A stretch of 64,000 bases of DNA from Streptomyces cyaneofuscatus (GTDB taxonomy: Bacteria; Actinomycetota; Actinomycetes; Streptomycetales; Streptomycetaceae). A program made the translations under genes and the position numbers. Of this stretch, positions 28,430-36,239 are shown piece after piece (positions within the stretch are counted from its first letter, which is position 1; each line of letters starts with the position of its first letter). The stretch spans positions 186,001 through 250,000 of the forward strand of contig NZ_JOEM01000004.1 of the NCBI RefSeq assembly GCF_000718135.1, given 5' to 3'. Below the pieces are notes generated by a model. It made no database searches. It had not been told where the DNA came from and saw nothing but the letters and a program-made list of their open reading frames with translations.

Positions 28430-28936
28430 TTACGGGTTACGCGCTTCCGGGTTGGCCGAATCCTTTCGGTCCGAGGGTGGCTTCCCGCCGGTCAGCCCCA
28501 ACAGCCCCCGCACCTGCGCATACTTCGCCGTCAGCCGGGTACGGGTCGGCTCCTCCAGGACCGCGAGGCGAACCGGATCCGCGTTGTGGGCCAGATCCGC
28601 CTCCTTGACGAGCAGGGCGCCCGGGGTGGCGAGGATCCGGGCCGTGTACGCGGACAGCTCCTCGCCCGGCCGCTTGGTGACGGCCAGAACCATGTCCTTG
28701 ACCTCCTGCGGCAGCGCGGCCTCCGCCAGCCACCGCGCCGAGAGCGCGCCGTCCTCTATCGCGTCGTGCAGCCAGGCCGCGGCGATCTGCCGGTCGCTGC
28801 CGCCGCGCACCCGCACCCCCTCGGCCACCGCCGCCAGGTGTTCCGTGTAGGGGCGGCCCGCCTTGTCGGTCTGCGTCGCATGGGCCTCGCGGGCGAGAGC
28901 CTCGACCTGGGCCAGGTTCAGATGGTTGCCGGACAT
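28430..28936 (-). CDS. HD-domain phosphohydrolase, RSH-hydrolase-like
   Basis: Protein of 168 residues resembling the hydrolase (HD) half of RelA/SpoT-type enzymes or Mesh1-like proteins. Features seen: LAREAHATQTDKAGRPYTEHL, then AAAWLHDAIEDG (the HD motif with ED), then VKEADLAHNADP (a likely third metal or active-site Asp/Asn). No synthetase or TGS domain. The last 20 residues are polar. A (p)ppGpp or related nucleotide hydrolase is plausible but unproven. ATG at 28936 lacks a clear ribosome-binding site; TAGAGT lies six bases upstream, so a leaderless transcript is possible. Confidence 0.85.
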   Translation of the reverse strand: MSGNHLNLAQVEALAREAHATQTDKAGRPYTEHLAAVAEGVRVRGGSDRQIAAAWLHDAIEDGALSARWLAEAALPQEVKDMVLAVTKRPGEELSAYTARILATPGALLVKEADLAHNADPVRLAVLEEPTRTRLTAKYAQVRGLLGLTGGKPPSDRKDSANPEARNP

Positions 28937-29086
28937 GGCCCGACTCTACGGCGGCGCGTCAACTCCCCCTCCGGTCTGCGGCGTTGACGGGAACGGCCAC
29001 CATTCCCCAAACAGACAAAAGCTAACAATACGAAGGCCTCATAGTTGCAGAGTCAATCGTTCGGTAAACTAATTACTGATGGTTTA

Positions 29087-29119
29087 TTGACGCTCCCTTG
29101 ACACCCTCTTGACCTACTC
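29087..29119 (+). repeat. Three 11-bp direct repeats ahead of the antiporter
   Basis: TTGACGCTCCC, TTGACACCCTC and TTGACCTACTC follow each other exactly at 29087, 29098 and 29109. The perfectly phased 11-bp period suggests a tandem protein-binding site on one DNA face. The preceding 70 bp are AT-rich, with a -10-like TAAACT at 29065-29070. Confidence 0.6.
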
Positions 29120-30368
29120 CCGAAGGAACAGGCTCATCGGACACGCAGACACCCTCCTCGCCATGGGCGGCGCCTTCCTGGCCGCTGCCGTCCTCGCCCG
29201 CCTCGGCGGCCGCATCGGGCTGCCTACGATCCCCCTGTTCATCCTGGCCGGCATCCTTCTCGGCCCTCACACCCCCGGTTACACGCTTCTCTCCAACCCG
29301 CACGACCTGGAGATGCTCTCCGCGCTGGGACTCGTCCTCCTGCTCTTCTACCTGGGGCTCGAGTTCCACATGGACGACCTCAGGACGGGCGGCCGGAAGA
29401 TGGCCATCGCGGGCGGGACCTATCTGGTCCTGAACGTGGGCGCCGGTCTCGGCTTCGGTTTCGCGCTGGGCTGGGGCACGTCCGAGGCGCTGGTACTCGC
29501 CGGTGTGCTCGGCATATCCTCGTCCGCCATCGTCACCAAGATCCTGGTGGACCTGGGGCGGATCGGTAACCCGGAGACCCGGCCGATCCTCGGCATCATC
29601 GTCGTCGAGGACGTCTTCCTCGCCCTCTACCTCGCCGCTCTCCAGCCCATCCTGTCCGGTGCGGACAGCCTCTCGGCGATGCTCGTCGACGCCGGCAAGG
29701 CCTTCGGCTTCCTGCTGCTGCTCGCCCTGGCGGCCCGGTTCGGGACGAAGCTCATCGGCAAGCTGATGAACACCAGGGACGACGAGCTCCTCGTCATCTC
29801 CTTCCTCGGTGTCGCGGTCTTCGTCGCCGGTGTCTCCGAGATGTTCGGCGTCGCCGACGCGATCGGTGCCTTCATGGTCGGTCTCATGCTCGGCTCGACC
29901 ACCTCCGGCGAGCGCATCCTCAAGCTGGTCCACCCGCTGCGCGACGCGTTCGGCGCGATCTTCTTCTTCGCCTTCGGTCTCTCCATCGACCCCGGCGTCC
30001 TCCCGAGCGTCTTCTGGCCGGTGCTGGCGGCCGTCGTCCTGACGCTCGCGATGAACGTGGCGGCGGGTCTCGCCGCCGCCCGGATCTACGACTTCGGCTC
30101 GCAGGGCACGGCCAACATCGCCACCACGCTGGTGGCCCGCGGCGAGTTCGCGCTCATCCTCGCGACGATGGCGGCCGCCGCCGGACTCGACAGCCGGCTC
30201 TCGCCGTTCATCGCCGGCTACGTGCTCCTGCTCGCCGTTCTCGCCCCGCTGGCGGCCGGACGCTCGCACTGGCTGGCCCGGATCCTGCCCGGCGGACGCG
30301 GTGGCGGCAAGGACGGTGGCGGGAAGGACGGCGACAAGGATCAGGAGCAGATCCCGGTGTCGGTCTGA
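29109..30368 (+). CDS. CPA2-family cation:proton antiporter (KefB type)
   Basis: Protein of about 400-419 residues with some twelve hydrophobic segments. The family signatures are IPLFILAGILLGPHTPGYTLL, LLLFYLGLEFHMDDL, VVEDVFLALYLAALQP and FFFAFGLSIDPGVL. No cytosolic TrkA-N domain; the C-terminus is a short Gly/Lys/Asp-rich tail. It exchanges K+ or Na+ for protons. The start is doubtful: the frame opens with TTG at 29109 without a ribosome-binding site, while GAAGGA at 29122-29127 sits in good register only with an ATC codon (29136), giving IGHADTLLAMGG; the first ATG is 29163. The hydrophobic core begins at about LLAMGG, so the true N-terminus is close by. Confidence 0.88.
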   Translation: MTYSRRNRLIGHADTLLAMGGAFLAAAVLARLGGRIGLPTIPLFILAGILLGPHTPGYTLLSNPHDLEMLSALGLVLLLFYLGLEFHMDDLRTGGRKMAIAGGTYLVLNVGAGLGFGFALGWGTSEALVLAGVLGISSSAIVTKILVDLGRIGNPETRPILGIIVVEDVFLALYLAALQPILSGADSLSAMLVDAGKAFGFLLLLALAARFGTKLIGKLMNTRDDELLVISFLGVAVFVAGVSEMFGVADAIGAFMVGLMLGSTTSGERILKLVHPLRDAFGAIFFFAFGLSIDPGVLPSVFWPVLAAVVLTLAMNVAAGLAAARIYDFGSQGTANIATTLVARGEFALILATMAAAAGLDSRLSPFIAGYVLLLAVLAPLAAGRSHWLARILPGGRGGGKDGGGKDGDKDQEQIPVSV

Positions 30369-30376
30369 ACGGAGGC

Positions 30377-30450
30377 GGAGAGGTGTCCTCGTGCCGCACC
30401 CGTGAGTGACGATCACCACATGATCACTCGCGGGTGATGGGCACCTCTCC
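30377..30450. terminator. Nested hairpin terminator between antiporter and phosphatase genes
   Basis: Outer arms GGAGAGGTG (30377-30385) and CACCTCTCC (30442-30450) enclose an inner stem, CACCCGTGAGT with ACTCGCGGGTG, and a terminal GATCA CCACA TGATC. The only flaws are one mismatch and a 3-nt bulge. It ends both convergent genes. Confidence 0.8.
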
Positions 30451-30453
30451 GTT

Positions 30454-30537
30454 GACGAGGCCCTCTCGGTGCCGACGAGGGAGGCCCTTTCGGTGCCGAC
30501 GAGGCTCTCTCAGTGGCGACGAGGCCCTCTCAGTGCC
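30454..30537. repeat. Four tandem repeats spanning the phosphatase stop codon
   Basis: Units of 20, 24, 20 and 20 bp with consensus GACGAGGCCCTCTCRGTGCC at 30454, 30474, 30498 and 30518. The last unit contains the TGA of the minus-strand phosphatase gene, so the gene's 3' end appears to have been duplicated outward. Confidence 0.85.
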
Positions 30538-31675
30538 TGCGCGAGAGCAGCAGGAGCGCCCGGTCGTCGTTGACGTCCTTGGCGCAGGCCTCGATCAGAT
30601 GCCAGGCCGCGCCCTCGAAGCCGGCGGGGACATAACGGTCGGCCTCGCCGGTCAGCCGGTCGATCCCCTCGGCGATGTCCCGGTCGGACGCCTCCACCAG
30701 TCCGTCCGTGAAGAGCATCAGCACATCGCCCGGGGCGAGCGAGCCCTTGACCGCGTCGAACTCGGCCCCGTCGTAGACGCCGAGCAGCGGCCCCTCCCCC
30801 GACTTCTCCTCCCACTGGCCGCTGCCCGCGTGCAGCTGGAGCGCGGGCGGATGGCCGGCCGAGAAGATCTCGTAGTCGCCGGAGTCCAGGTCCAGCACCA
30901 GGTGGATCGAGGTCGCGAACCCCTCGTCCCAGTCCTGCCGCAGCAGATAGCCGTTGGCGGCGGCGAGGAAGCCGTGCGGCGGCAGCGAGCCGAGCAGGCC
31001 GCCGAAGGCGCCGGAGAGCAGCAGGGCCCGGGAGCCCGCGTCCATGCCCTTGCCGGAGACGTCGGTGAGGACGACCTCCAGGGTCCGGCCGCCGTGGGTG
31101 CGGGCCGCGACGACGAAGTCCCCGGAGAAGGACTGGCCGCCGGCCGGGCGCAGGGCCATCTCGCGGTGCCAGCCCTGGGGCAGCCGGGGCAGGGCGCTCT
31201 GGACCCGGATGCGTTCGCGCAGGTCGAAGAGCATGGTGCCGCCGCGCCGCCACGGCACTCCGACCCGGGCCCGGAACTGGGCGAGGACCAGCCCGAAGAA
31301 CCCGCAGGCGGCGACCACGAGGACGGTGCCCGGGGTGACCCGAGCTGGGCCGTCCAGGTACGGGCCGAGGGTGAGCGCCTCCACGATCAGGGCGCCGGCG
31401 GCCGTGGCGTACAGGCCGAGCAGGCTGGCGGGGCGCAGCAGGAGGCCGCCCGCGACGATGGGGAGGGCGAGGGCGGCCGGGTCGATCCAGACCGGGCTGG
31501 CGATGGTGGCGAAGGTGATGGCGGGAATCGTCAGCAGCAGACCGGCCATCGCGATCCAGTCGGAGCCGTCGCCCCGGAAGTAGTCCACCCCGGATCTGCG
31601 CAGCCCGATGCGGGCCCGGTGCGCCGATCTGCGCCACCGGGCCCAGAAGTCGTCCACTCCTCCGCGACGGGCCAT
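30530..31675 (-). CDS. SpoIIE/RsbU-type PP2C serine phosphatase, membrane-anchored
   Basis: Protein of 381 residues from ATG at 31675 (MARRGGVDDF), preceded by AGGG; a GTG six codons earlier is an alternative. Residues about 40-135 form about four membrane helices (WIAMAGLLLTIPAITFATIA, GTVLVVAACGFFGLVLAQF). The C-terminal PP2C domain has SGDFVVAARTHGG, VVLTDVSGKGMDAGSRALLLSG, IFSAGHPPALQL and LFTDGLVEASD, which carry the metal-binding aspartates. Such phosphatases reactivate anti-anti-sigma proteins in stress or development pathways; the partner is not encoded nearby. No sensor domain other than the membrane part is seen. Confidence 0.93.
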   Translation of the reverse strand: MARRGGVDDFWARWRRSAHRARIGLRRSGVDYFRGDGSDWIAMAGLLLTIPAITFATIASPVWIDPAALALPIVAGGLLLRPASLLGLYATAAGALIVEALTLGPYLDGPARVTPGTVLVVAACGFFGLVLAQFRARVGVPWRRGGTMLFDLRERIRVQSALPRLPQGWHREMALRPAGGQSFSGDFVVAARTHGGRTLEVVLTDVSGKGMDAGSRALLLSGAFGGLLGSLPPHGFLAAANGYLLRQDWDEGFATSIHLVLDLDSGDYEIFSAGHPPALQLHAGSGQWEEKSGEGPLLGVYDGAEFDAVKGSLAPGDVLMLFTDGLVEASDRDIAEGIDRLTGEADRYVPAGFEGAAWHLIEACAKDVNDDRALLLLSRRH

Positions 31676-31780
31676 TGCCGGGACCCTATCCACCCGGACG
31701 CCTCCGGTGCAGGGGGACCCCGGTGCCGATGCGCGCGAAATCGGGTCGTCCGCTTCCGCTCACCCTGGTAGGGATGGCCT

Positions 31781-33016
31781 ATGACTTCAGAACTCCGTGT
31801 GCTGCGACCTGCCGAATGGGACCCCTGGTTCGCCTGTCTGGAGCGTGCGTTCGGGGGTGTGCTGAGCGCCCCGGAGTCGCGTGCGCTCTGGCAGGACCTG
31901 ACCGAGCACGACCGGTCCATCGGCCTGTGGGACGGGGAGGTGTGCGTCGGTACGGCGGGGGCCTACAGCTTCCGGCTGACCGTGCCCGGCGGGGCGGCGG
32001 TGGACACGGCGGGGGTGACGGCGGTGAGCGTCTCGGGGACGCACCGGCGGCGCGGGCTGCTGCGGACGATGATGCGGCGCCAGTTGGACGACGTACGGTC
32101 CTGGGGCGAGCCGCTCGCCGTGCTGACGGCCTCGGAACCGGCCATCTACGGGCGCTTCGGGTACGGGGCCGCGACCCGGGCCCTGAGCGTGAACGTCGAC
32201 ACCTCCCGCGTACAGCTCGATCTGCCTCCGGGCACGGAGGACGTACGGGTGCGGTACACGGATCCCGTGGCGGCCCTGCCCGCGTGCGAGGAGGTGTACG
32301 GGCGGCTCGCCGCGGAGCGTCCGGGTACGCCGGTGCGGCAGCCGAAGTGGGAGCAGGCCGCGGTGATCGACACGGAGAAGGACCGGGCGGGCGCCTCGCC
32401 GTTGCAGTGCGTGCTGGCCGAGCGGGACGGCGAGGTGACCGGGTACGCCACGTTCCGGGTGCGGCCGGACTGGGACCGGGCGGGGCCGAAGGGGACGGTG
32501 GCGCTGCGGGACCTGGGGGCGCTGGATCCGGCGTCGTACGCGGCGCTGTGGCGGTTCCTGTTCGGCATCGACCTGACGTCGTCCGTGGAGGCGGGACCCC
32601 GTCCGATGGACGAGCCGCTGATGCATCTGGTCTCGGACGTGCGGCGGTGCGAGGCACGGGTGCAGGACGCGCTGTACCTACGGCTGGTGGAGGTGGGGGC
32701 GGCGCTGGAGGCGCGTGCGTACCGGACGCCGGTGGATGTGGTGCTGGAGGTCGAGGACGACTTCTGCCCGTGGAACGCGGGGCGCTGGCACCTGGTGGCG
32801 GACGCCAAGGGCGGTGCCTCGTGCCGGCGTGCGCCGGATCGCGCGCCGGATCTGGAGCTGTCGGTACGGGAGCTGGGCGCCGCCTACCTCGGCGGGGTGT
32901 CGTTCACCTCGCTCGCGGCGGCGGGGCGGGTGCGGGAGGTGCGGCCGGGAGCGGTGGAGGAGGTCTCCTCGGCGTTCTCGTGGCACGTGGAGCCGTGGCT
33001 GCCGCACGGGTTCTGA
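31781..33016 (+). CDS. Eis-like GNAT-family N-acetyltransferase
   Basis: Protein of 411 residues with the Eis architecture: an N-terminal GNAT domain whose acetyl-CoA motif is VSVSGTHRRRGLLRTMM (about 82-98), a second GNAT-like region (residues about 160-290), and a C-terminal SCP2-like domain. The protein ends in phenylalanine (WLPHGF); in Eis the C-terminal carboxylate of a Phe takes part in catalysis. AVLTASEPAIYGRFGYG is a family hallmark. Eis proteins acetylate amines, including aminoglycosides and lysines; the substrate here is unknown. ATG at 31781 follows AGGGATGG. Confidence 0.9.
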   Translation: MTSELRVLRPAEWDPWFACLERAFGGVLSAPESRALWQDLTEHDRSIGLWDGEVCVGTAGAYSFRLTVPGGAAVDTAGVTAVSVSGTHRRRGLLRTMMRRQLDDVRSWGEPLAVLTASEPAIYGRFGYGAATRALSVNVDTSRVQLDLPPGTEDVRVRYTDPVAALPACEEVYGRLAAERPGTPVRQPKWEQAAVIDTEKDRAGASPLQCVLAERDGEVTGYATFRVRPDWDRAGPKGTVALRDLGALDPASYAALWRFLFGIDLTSSVEAGPRPMDEPLMHLVSDVRRCEARVQDALYLRLVEVGAALEARAYRTPVDVVLEVEDDFCPWNAGRWHLVADAKGGASCRRAPDRAPDLELSVRELGAAYLGGVSFTSLAAAGRVREVRPGAVEEVSSAFSWHVEPWLPHGF

Positions 33017-33035
33017 GCCGGGACGGGTACGCGGG

Positions 33036-33863
33036 TCAGGCCTCGGACGAAGCGCCCGGGTCCTGGCAGCGCGGGCACCAGAAGAGGTTGCGGGCGGCGA
33101 GGTCCGCCGTCCGGATCTCGCTCTCGCAGATGTGGCAGGGCAGGTTGGCCCGGCGGTAGACGTAGACCTCGCCGCCGTGGTCGTCCTTGCGGGGCGGGCG
33201 GCCCATCGCCTCGGGGAGGTGCTCGGGGCGGACGGTGTCGATCCGGTTGTGCCGCACGCCCTCGTGCATCAGCTCCACCAGGTCCGCCCAGATCGCGTCC
33301 CACTCGGCGCGGGTGAGGTCCTTGCCCGCGCGGTACGGGTCGATGCCGTGGCGGAACAGGACCTCGGCCCGGTAGACGTTGCCGACGCCCGCGATGACCT
33401 GCTGGTCCATCAGGAGCGCGGCGACCGTGGTCCGGCTGCGGGAGATCCGCTGCCAGGCGCGCTCCCCGCCCTCGTCGCCACGGAGCGGGTCCGGGCCCAG
33501 GCGCTCGTGTATCGCGCGCTTCTCGGGCTCGGTGATCAGGGCGCAGGTGGTGGGGCCGCGCAGATCGGCGTGGTGGGCCGCGTTGACCAGGCGGAGGCGG
33601 ACGGTGTCGGTGGGCGGCGGGGGCGGGGCGGTGCCGAAGCCGAGCTTGCCGAAGAGGCCGAGGTGGATGTGGACCCAGCCGGTCTCGCCGAAGCCCAGGA
33701 AGAGGTGCTTGCCGTGGGCGTCGGTGGTGGTGAGGGTGTGCCCGTCGAGGAGGGCAGCGCTGTCGGAGAACTTGCCCTGCGGGCTGCTCACCCGGACCGG
33801 TCCGCCCACGAACCGCTCGGCGTGGTCCTGGGCGAGGCGGTGGATCGTGTGTCCCTCGGGCAC
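33036..33863 (-). CDS. nei: Fpg/Nei-family DNA glycosylase
   Basis: Bifunctional DNA glycosylase/AP lyase removing oxidised bases. It has 275 residues from GTG at 33863, giving (M)PEGHTIHRLAQDHAERF. The Pro2 nucleophile and Glu3 of the PEG motif are present only with this start, which has AGGAG nine bases upstream. The H2TH region contains GVGNVYRAEVLFRHGIDP. The C-terminal zinc finger is CHIC-16-CPRC. The N-terminal PEGHTIHR points to a Nei-type (endonuclease VIII-like) enzyme. It lies 92 bp downstream of rpiB on the same strand. Confidence 0.93.
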   Translation of the reverse strand: MPEGHTIHRLAQDHAERFVGGPVRVSSPQGKFSDSAALLDGHTLTTTDAHGKHLFLGFGETGWVHIHLGLFGKLGFGTAPPPPPTDTVRLRLVNAAHHADLRGPTTCALITEPEKRAIHERLGPDPLRGDEGGERAWQRISRSRTTVAALLMDQQVIAGVGNVYRAEVLFRHGIDPYRAGKDLTRAEWDAIWADLVELMHEGVRHNRIDTVRPEHLPEAMGRPPRKDDHGGEVYVYRRANLPCHICESEIRTADLAARNLFWCPRCQDPGASSEA

Positions 33864-33955
33864 GGCGGGCTGCTCCTGTGGTTCCTCTGGAAGCGCGGGC
33901 GGTGACATGGCCGTGCCGCCGGGTCCGGGACCCGGCGGCACAGGTGGCGTAAGGG

Positions 33956-34444
<489 letters not shown>

Positions 34445-34705
34445 GGTGCGAAGTGTGGCACGAACTTCGCCGGGTAGCCGTCAGCGGGGTCGCACACCCT
34501 CATTCGATGATTCGCAGGTTCGAGCCCGATTCTGTGTGGCGAACACCACTCGGGCAACGATCAGGCAAACGATCCGAAAGAGGGGGTTCCCCTTCCGCCT
34601 TGTATCGGGCTTGAATGCGTGGCCTTGTCTTCGCCCACCCCACGGGCACGATCCGACGGCGGAGCAGGGCACACCCTCATGCTCGAAAAGGTAAGGAATC
34701 CCCCC
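34445..34705. other. Divergent control region of rpiB and the first permease
   Basis: No gene. It contains an AT-richer centre (34540-34600). GGTTCGAGCCC at 34520 looks like part of a tRNA T-arm, but no cloverleaf can be built around it. No riboswitch is recognised. Confidence 0.4.
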
Positions 34706-36145
34706 ATGACGTCGCAGACGACGCTGGCGAAGCCGGGCCAGGAGCCCGGTGAGCCGGACCGGCCGGACTCGTCGGGCGGGCTTCAGGCAGGCCTGAAGAA
34801 CCGCCACCTCTCGATGATCGCGATCGGCGGCGTGATCGGCGCCGGGCTCTTCGTGGGATCGAGTGCGGGCATCGCGGCCGCCGGTCCGGCGATCCTGATC
34901 TCGTACGCGATGGTCGGCCTGATGGTCGTCCTCGTGATGCGGATGCTCGGTGAGATGGCCGCCGCCCGCCCGAGCTCCGGCTCCTTCTCCGCCTACGCCG
35001 ACCAGGCGCTGGGCCGGTGGGCCGGTTTCTCCATCGGCTGGCTCTACTGGTTCTTCTGGGTCGTGGTGCTCGCCGTCGAGGCCACGGCCGGCGCCAAGAT
35101 CCTGGAGAGCTGGATCCCGGGCGTCCCGCAGTGGGCCTGGGCGCTGATCGTGATGGTCGTGCTGACCGCCACCAACCTGGTGTCCGTGGGCAGTTACGGT
35201 GAGTTCGAGTTCTGGTTCGCCGGGATCAAGGTCGTGGCGATCGCCGCGTTCGTGGTCGTCGGCTTCCTCGCGGTCTTCGGGTTCCTGCCCGGTTCGGACA
35301 ACCCGGGGTCGGGTCTCGCGCATCTGACGGACAGCGGCGGGTTCTTCCCCGAGGGACCCGGAGCGATCCTGACCGGTGTGCTGATGGTCGTCTTCTCGTT
35401 CATGGGCAGTGAGATCGTGACGCTGGCCGCCGGCGAGTCCTCGGACCCGCAGCGGGCCGTCTCGAAGGCCACCAACAGCGTGATCTGGCGTATCGCCGTC
35501 TTCTACCTCGGCTCGATCTTCGTCGTGCTGACGCTGCTGCCATGGAACGACCCGTCGATCCAGGAGAAGGGCAGCTATGTCGCCGCCCTCGACTCGATCG
35601 GGATCCCGCAGGCCGGCAACGTCATGGACTTCATCGTGCTGACGGCCGTGCTGTCGTGTCTCAACTCCGGCCTGTACACGGCCTCCCGGATGGCGTTCTC
35701 GCTCGGCGAGCGGGGCGACGCGCCGAAGTCCTTCGCCCAGGTCAACAAGCGCGGCGTGCCGCAGGCGGCGATCCTGTCCTCGGTCGTCTTCGGCTTCGTG
35801 GCGGTGTTCTTCAACTACCAGTGGCCCGACACGGTGTTCGCGTTCCTGCTGAACTCCTCCGGCGCGGTCGCGCTCTTCGTCTGGCTGGTCATCTGCTTCA
35901 CCCAGCTGCGGATGCGCGGGATCATCCTGCGCGAGACCCCGGGCAAGCTGGTCGTACGGATGTGGCTCTTCCCGTACCTCACCTGGGCGACGATCGCGGC
36001 GATCTCCTTCGTCCTGGTCTACATGCTGACCGACGACACCGCCCGCGAGCAGGTCGTGCTGTCGCTGCTGGTCGCGGCGCTGGTGGTGGGCATCTCGCTG
36101 GTCCGGGAGGCGCGCAGCCGCAAGGCGGTCACCCCTGCCGAGTGA
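34706..36145 (+). CDS. Amino-acid permease 1 (APC superfamily, GabP/AAT type)
   Basis: Protein of 479 residues from ATG at 34706, preceded by AAGGA; the open frame continues upstream without signals. It has twelve membrane segments. The signature GGVIGAGLFVGSSAGIAAAGPA at the first helix is the substrate-backbone site of APC transporters, and GEMAAARPSSGSFS and EFEFWFAGIKV are typical of the AAT/GabP subfamily. It is a proton-coupled importer of an amino acid or GABA; specificity cannot be read from sequence. It is one of three paralogues in this window (also 38448-39899 and 40021-41493). An inverted repeat (36160-36184) follows the stop. Confidence 0.92.
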   Translation: MTSQTTLAKPGQEPGEPDRPDSSGGLQAGLKNRHLSMIAIGGVIGAGLFVGSSAGIAAAGPAILISYAMVGLMVVLVMRMLGEMAAARPSSGSFSAYADQALGRWAGFSIGWLYWFFWVVVLAVEATAGAKILESWIPGVPQWAWALIVMVVLTATNLVSVGSYGEFEFWFAGIKVVAIAAFVVVGFLAVFGFLPGSDNPGSGLAHLTDSGGFFPEGPGAILTGVLMVVFSFMGSEIVTLAAGESSDPQRAVSKATNSVIWRIAVFYLGSIFVVLTLLPWNDPSIQEKGSYVAALDSIGIPQAGNVMDFIVLTAVLSCLNSGLYTASRMAFSLGERGDAPKSFAQVNKRGVPQAAILSSVVFGFVAVFFNYQWPDTVFAFLLNSSGAVALFVWLVICFTQLRMRGIILRETPGKLVVRMWLFPYLTWATIAAISFVLVYMLTDDTAREQVVLSLLVAALVVGISLVREARSRKAVTPAE

Positions 36146-36159
36146 CCCGTACGTGAGTG

Positions 36160-36184
36160 ATACGTGACGGGAGATGTCACGTAT
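36160..36184 (+). terminator. Perfect inverted repeat after permease 1
   Basis: ATACGTGAC, a 7-nt loop, then GTCACGTAT. It could be the permease terminator or an operator for the next gene. It lies 3 bp before the larger hairpin at 36188-36238. Confidence 0.55.
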
Positions 36185-36187
36185 ACC

Positions 36188-36238
36188 AGGGAGGCTCTTC
36201 TTCGTACCGCGTCAGCGCGAGCGAAGGAGAGCCTCCCT
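36188..36238 (+). promoter_or_regulatory. Hairpin sequestering the oxidoreductase ribosome-binding site
   Basis: AGGGAGGCTCTTCTTCG (36188-36204) pairs with CGAAGGAGAGCCTCCCT (36222-36238) over 17 bp with one mismatch and a 17-nt loop. The right arm contains the GAAGGAG ribosome-binding site and ends one base before the ATG at 36240. As mRNA this would block initiation unless opened. Confidence 0.7.
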
Positions 36239-36239
36239 C

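Noticed and set aside
30397..30537. Could the hairpins plus tandem repeats be a CRISPR array or attachment site
   Set aside because: Units are contiguous without spacers, differ in length and coincide with a gene end; no cas or integrase gene is nearby.
34515..34535. GGTTCGAGCCC resembling a tRNA T-arm
   Set aside because: The five-base stem does not pair beyond two bases, and no acceptor, D- or anticodon stem can be drawn.
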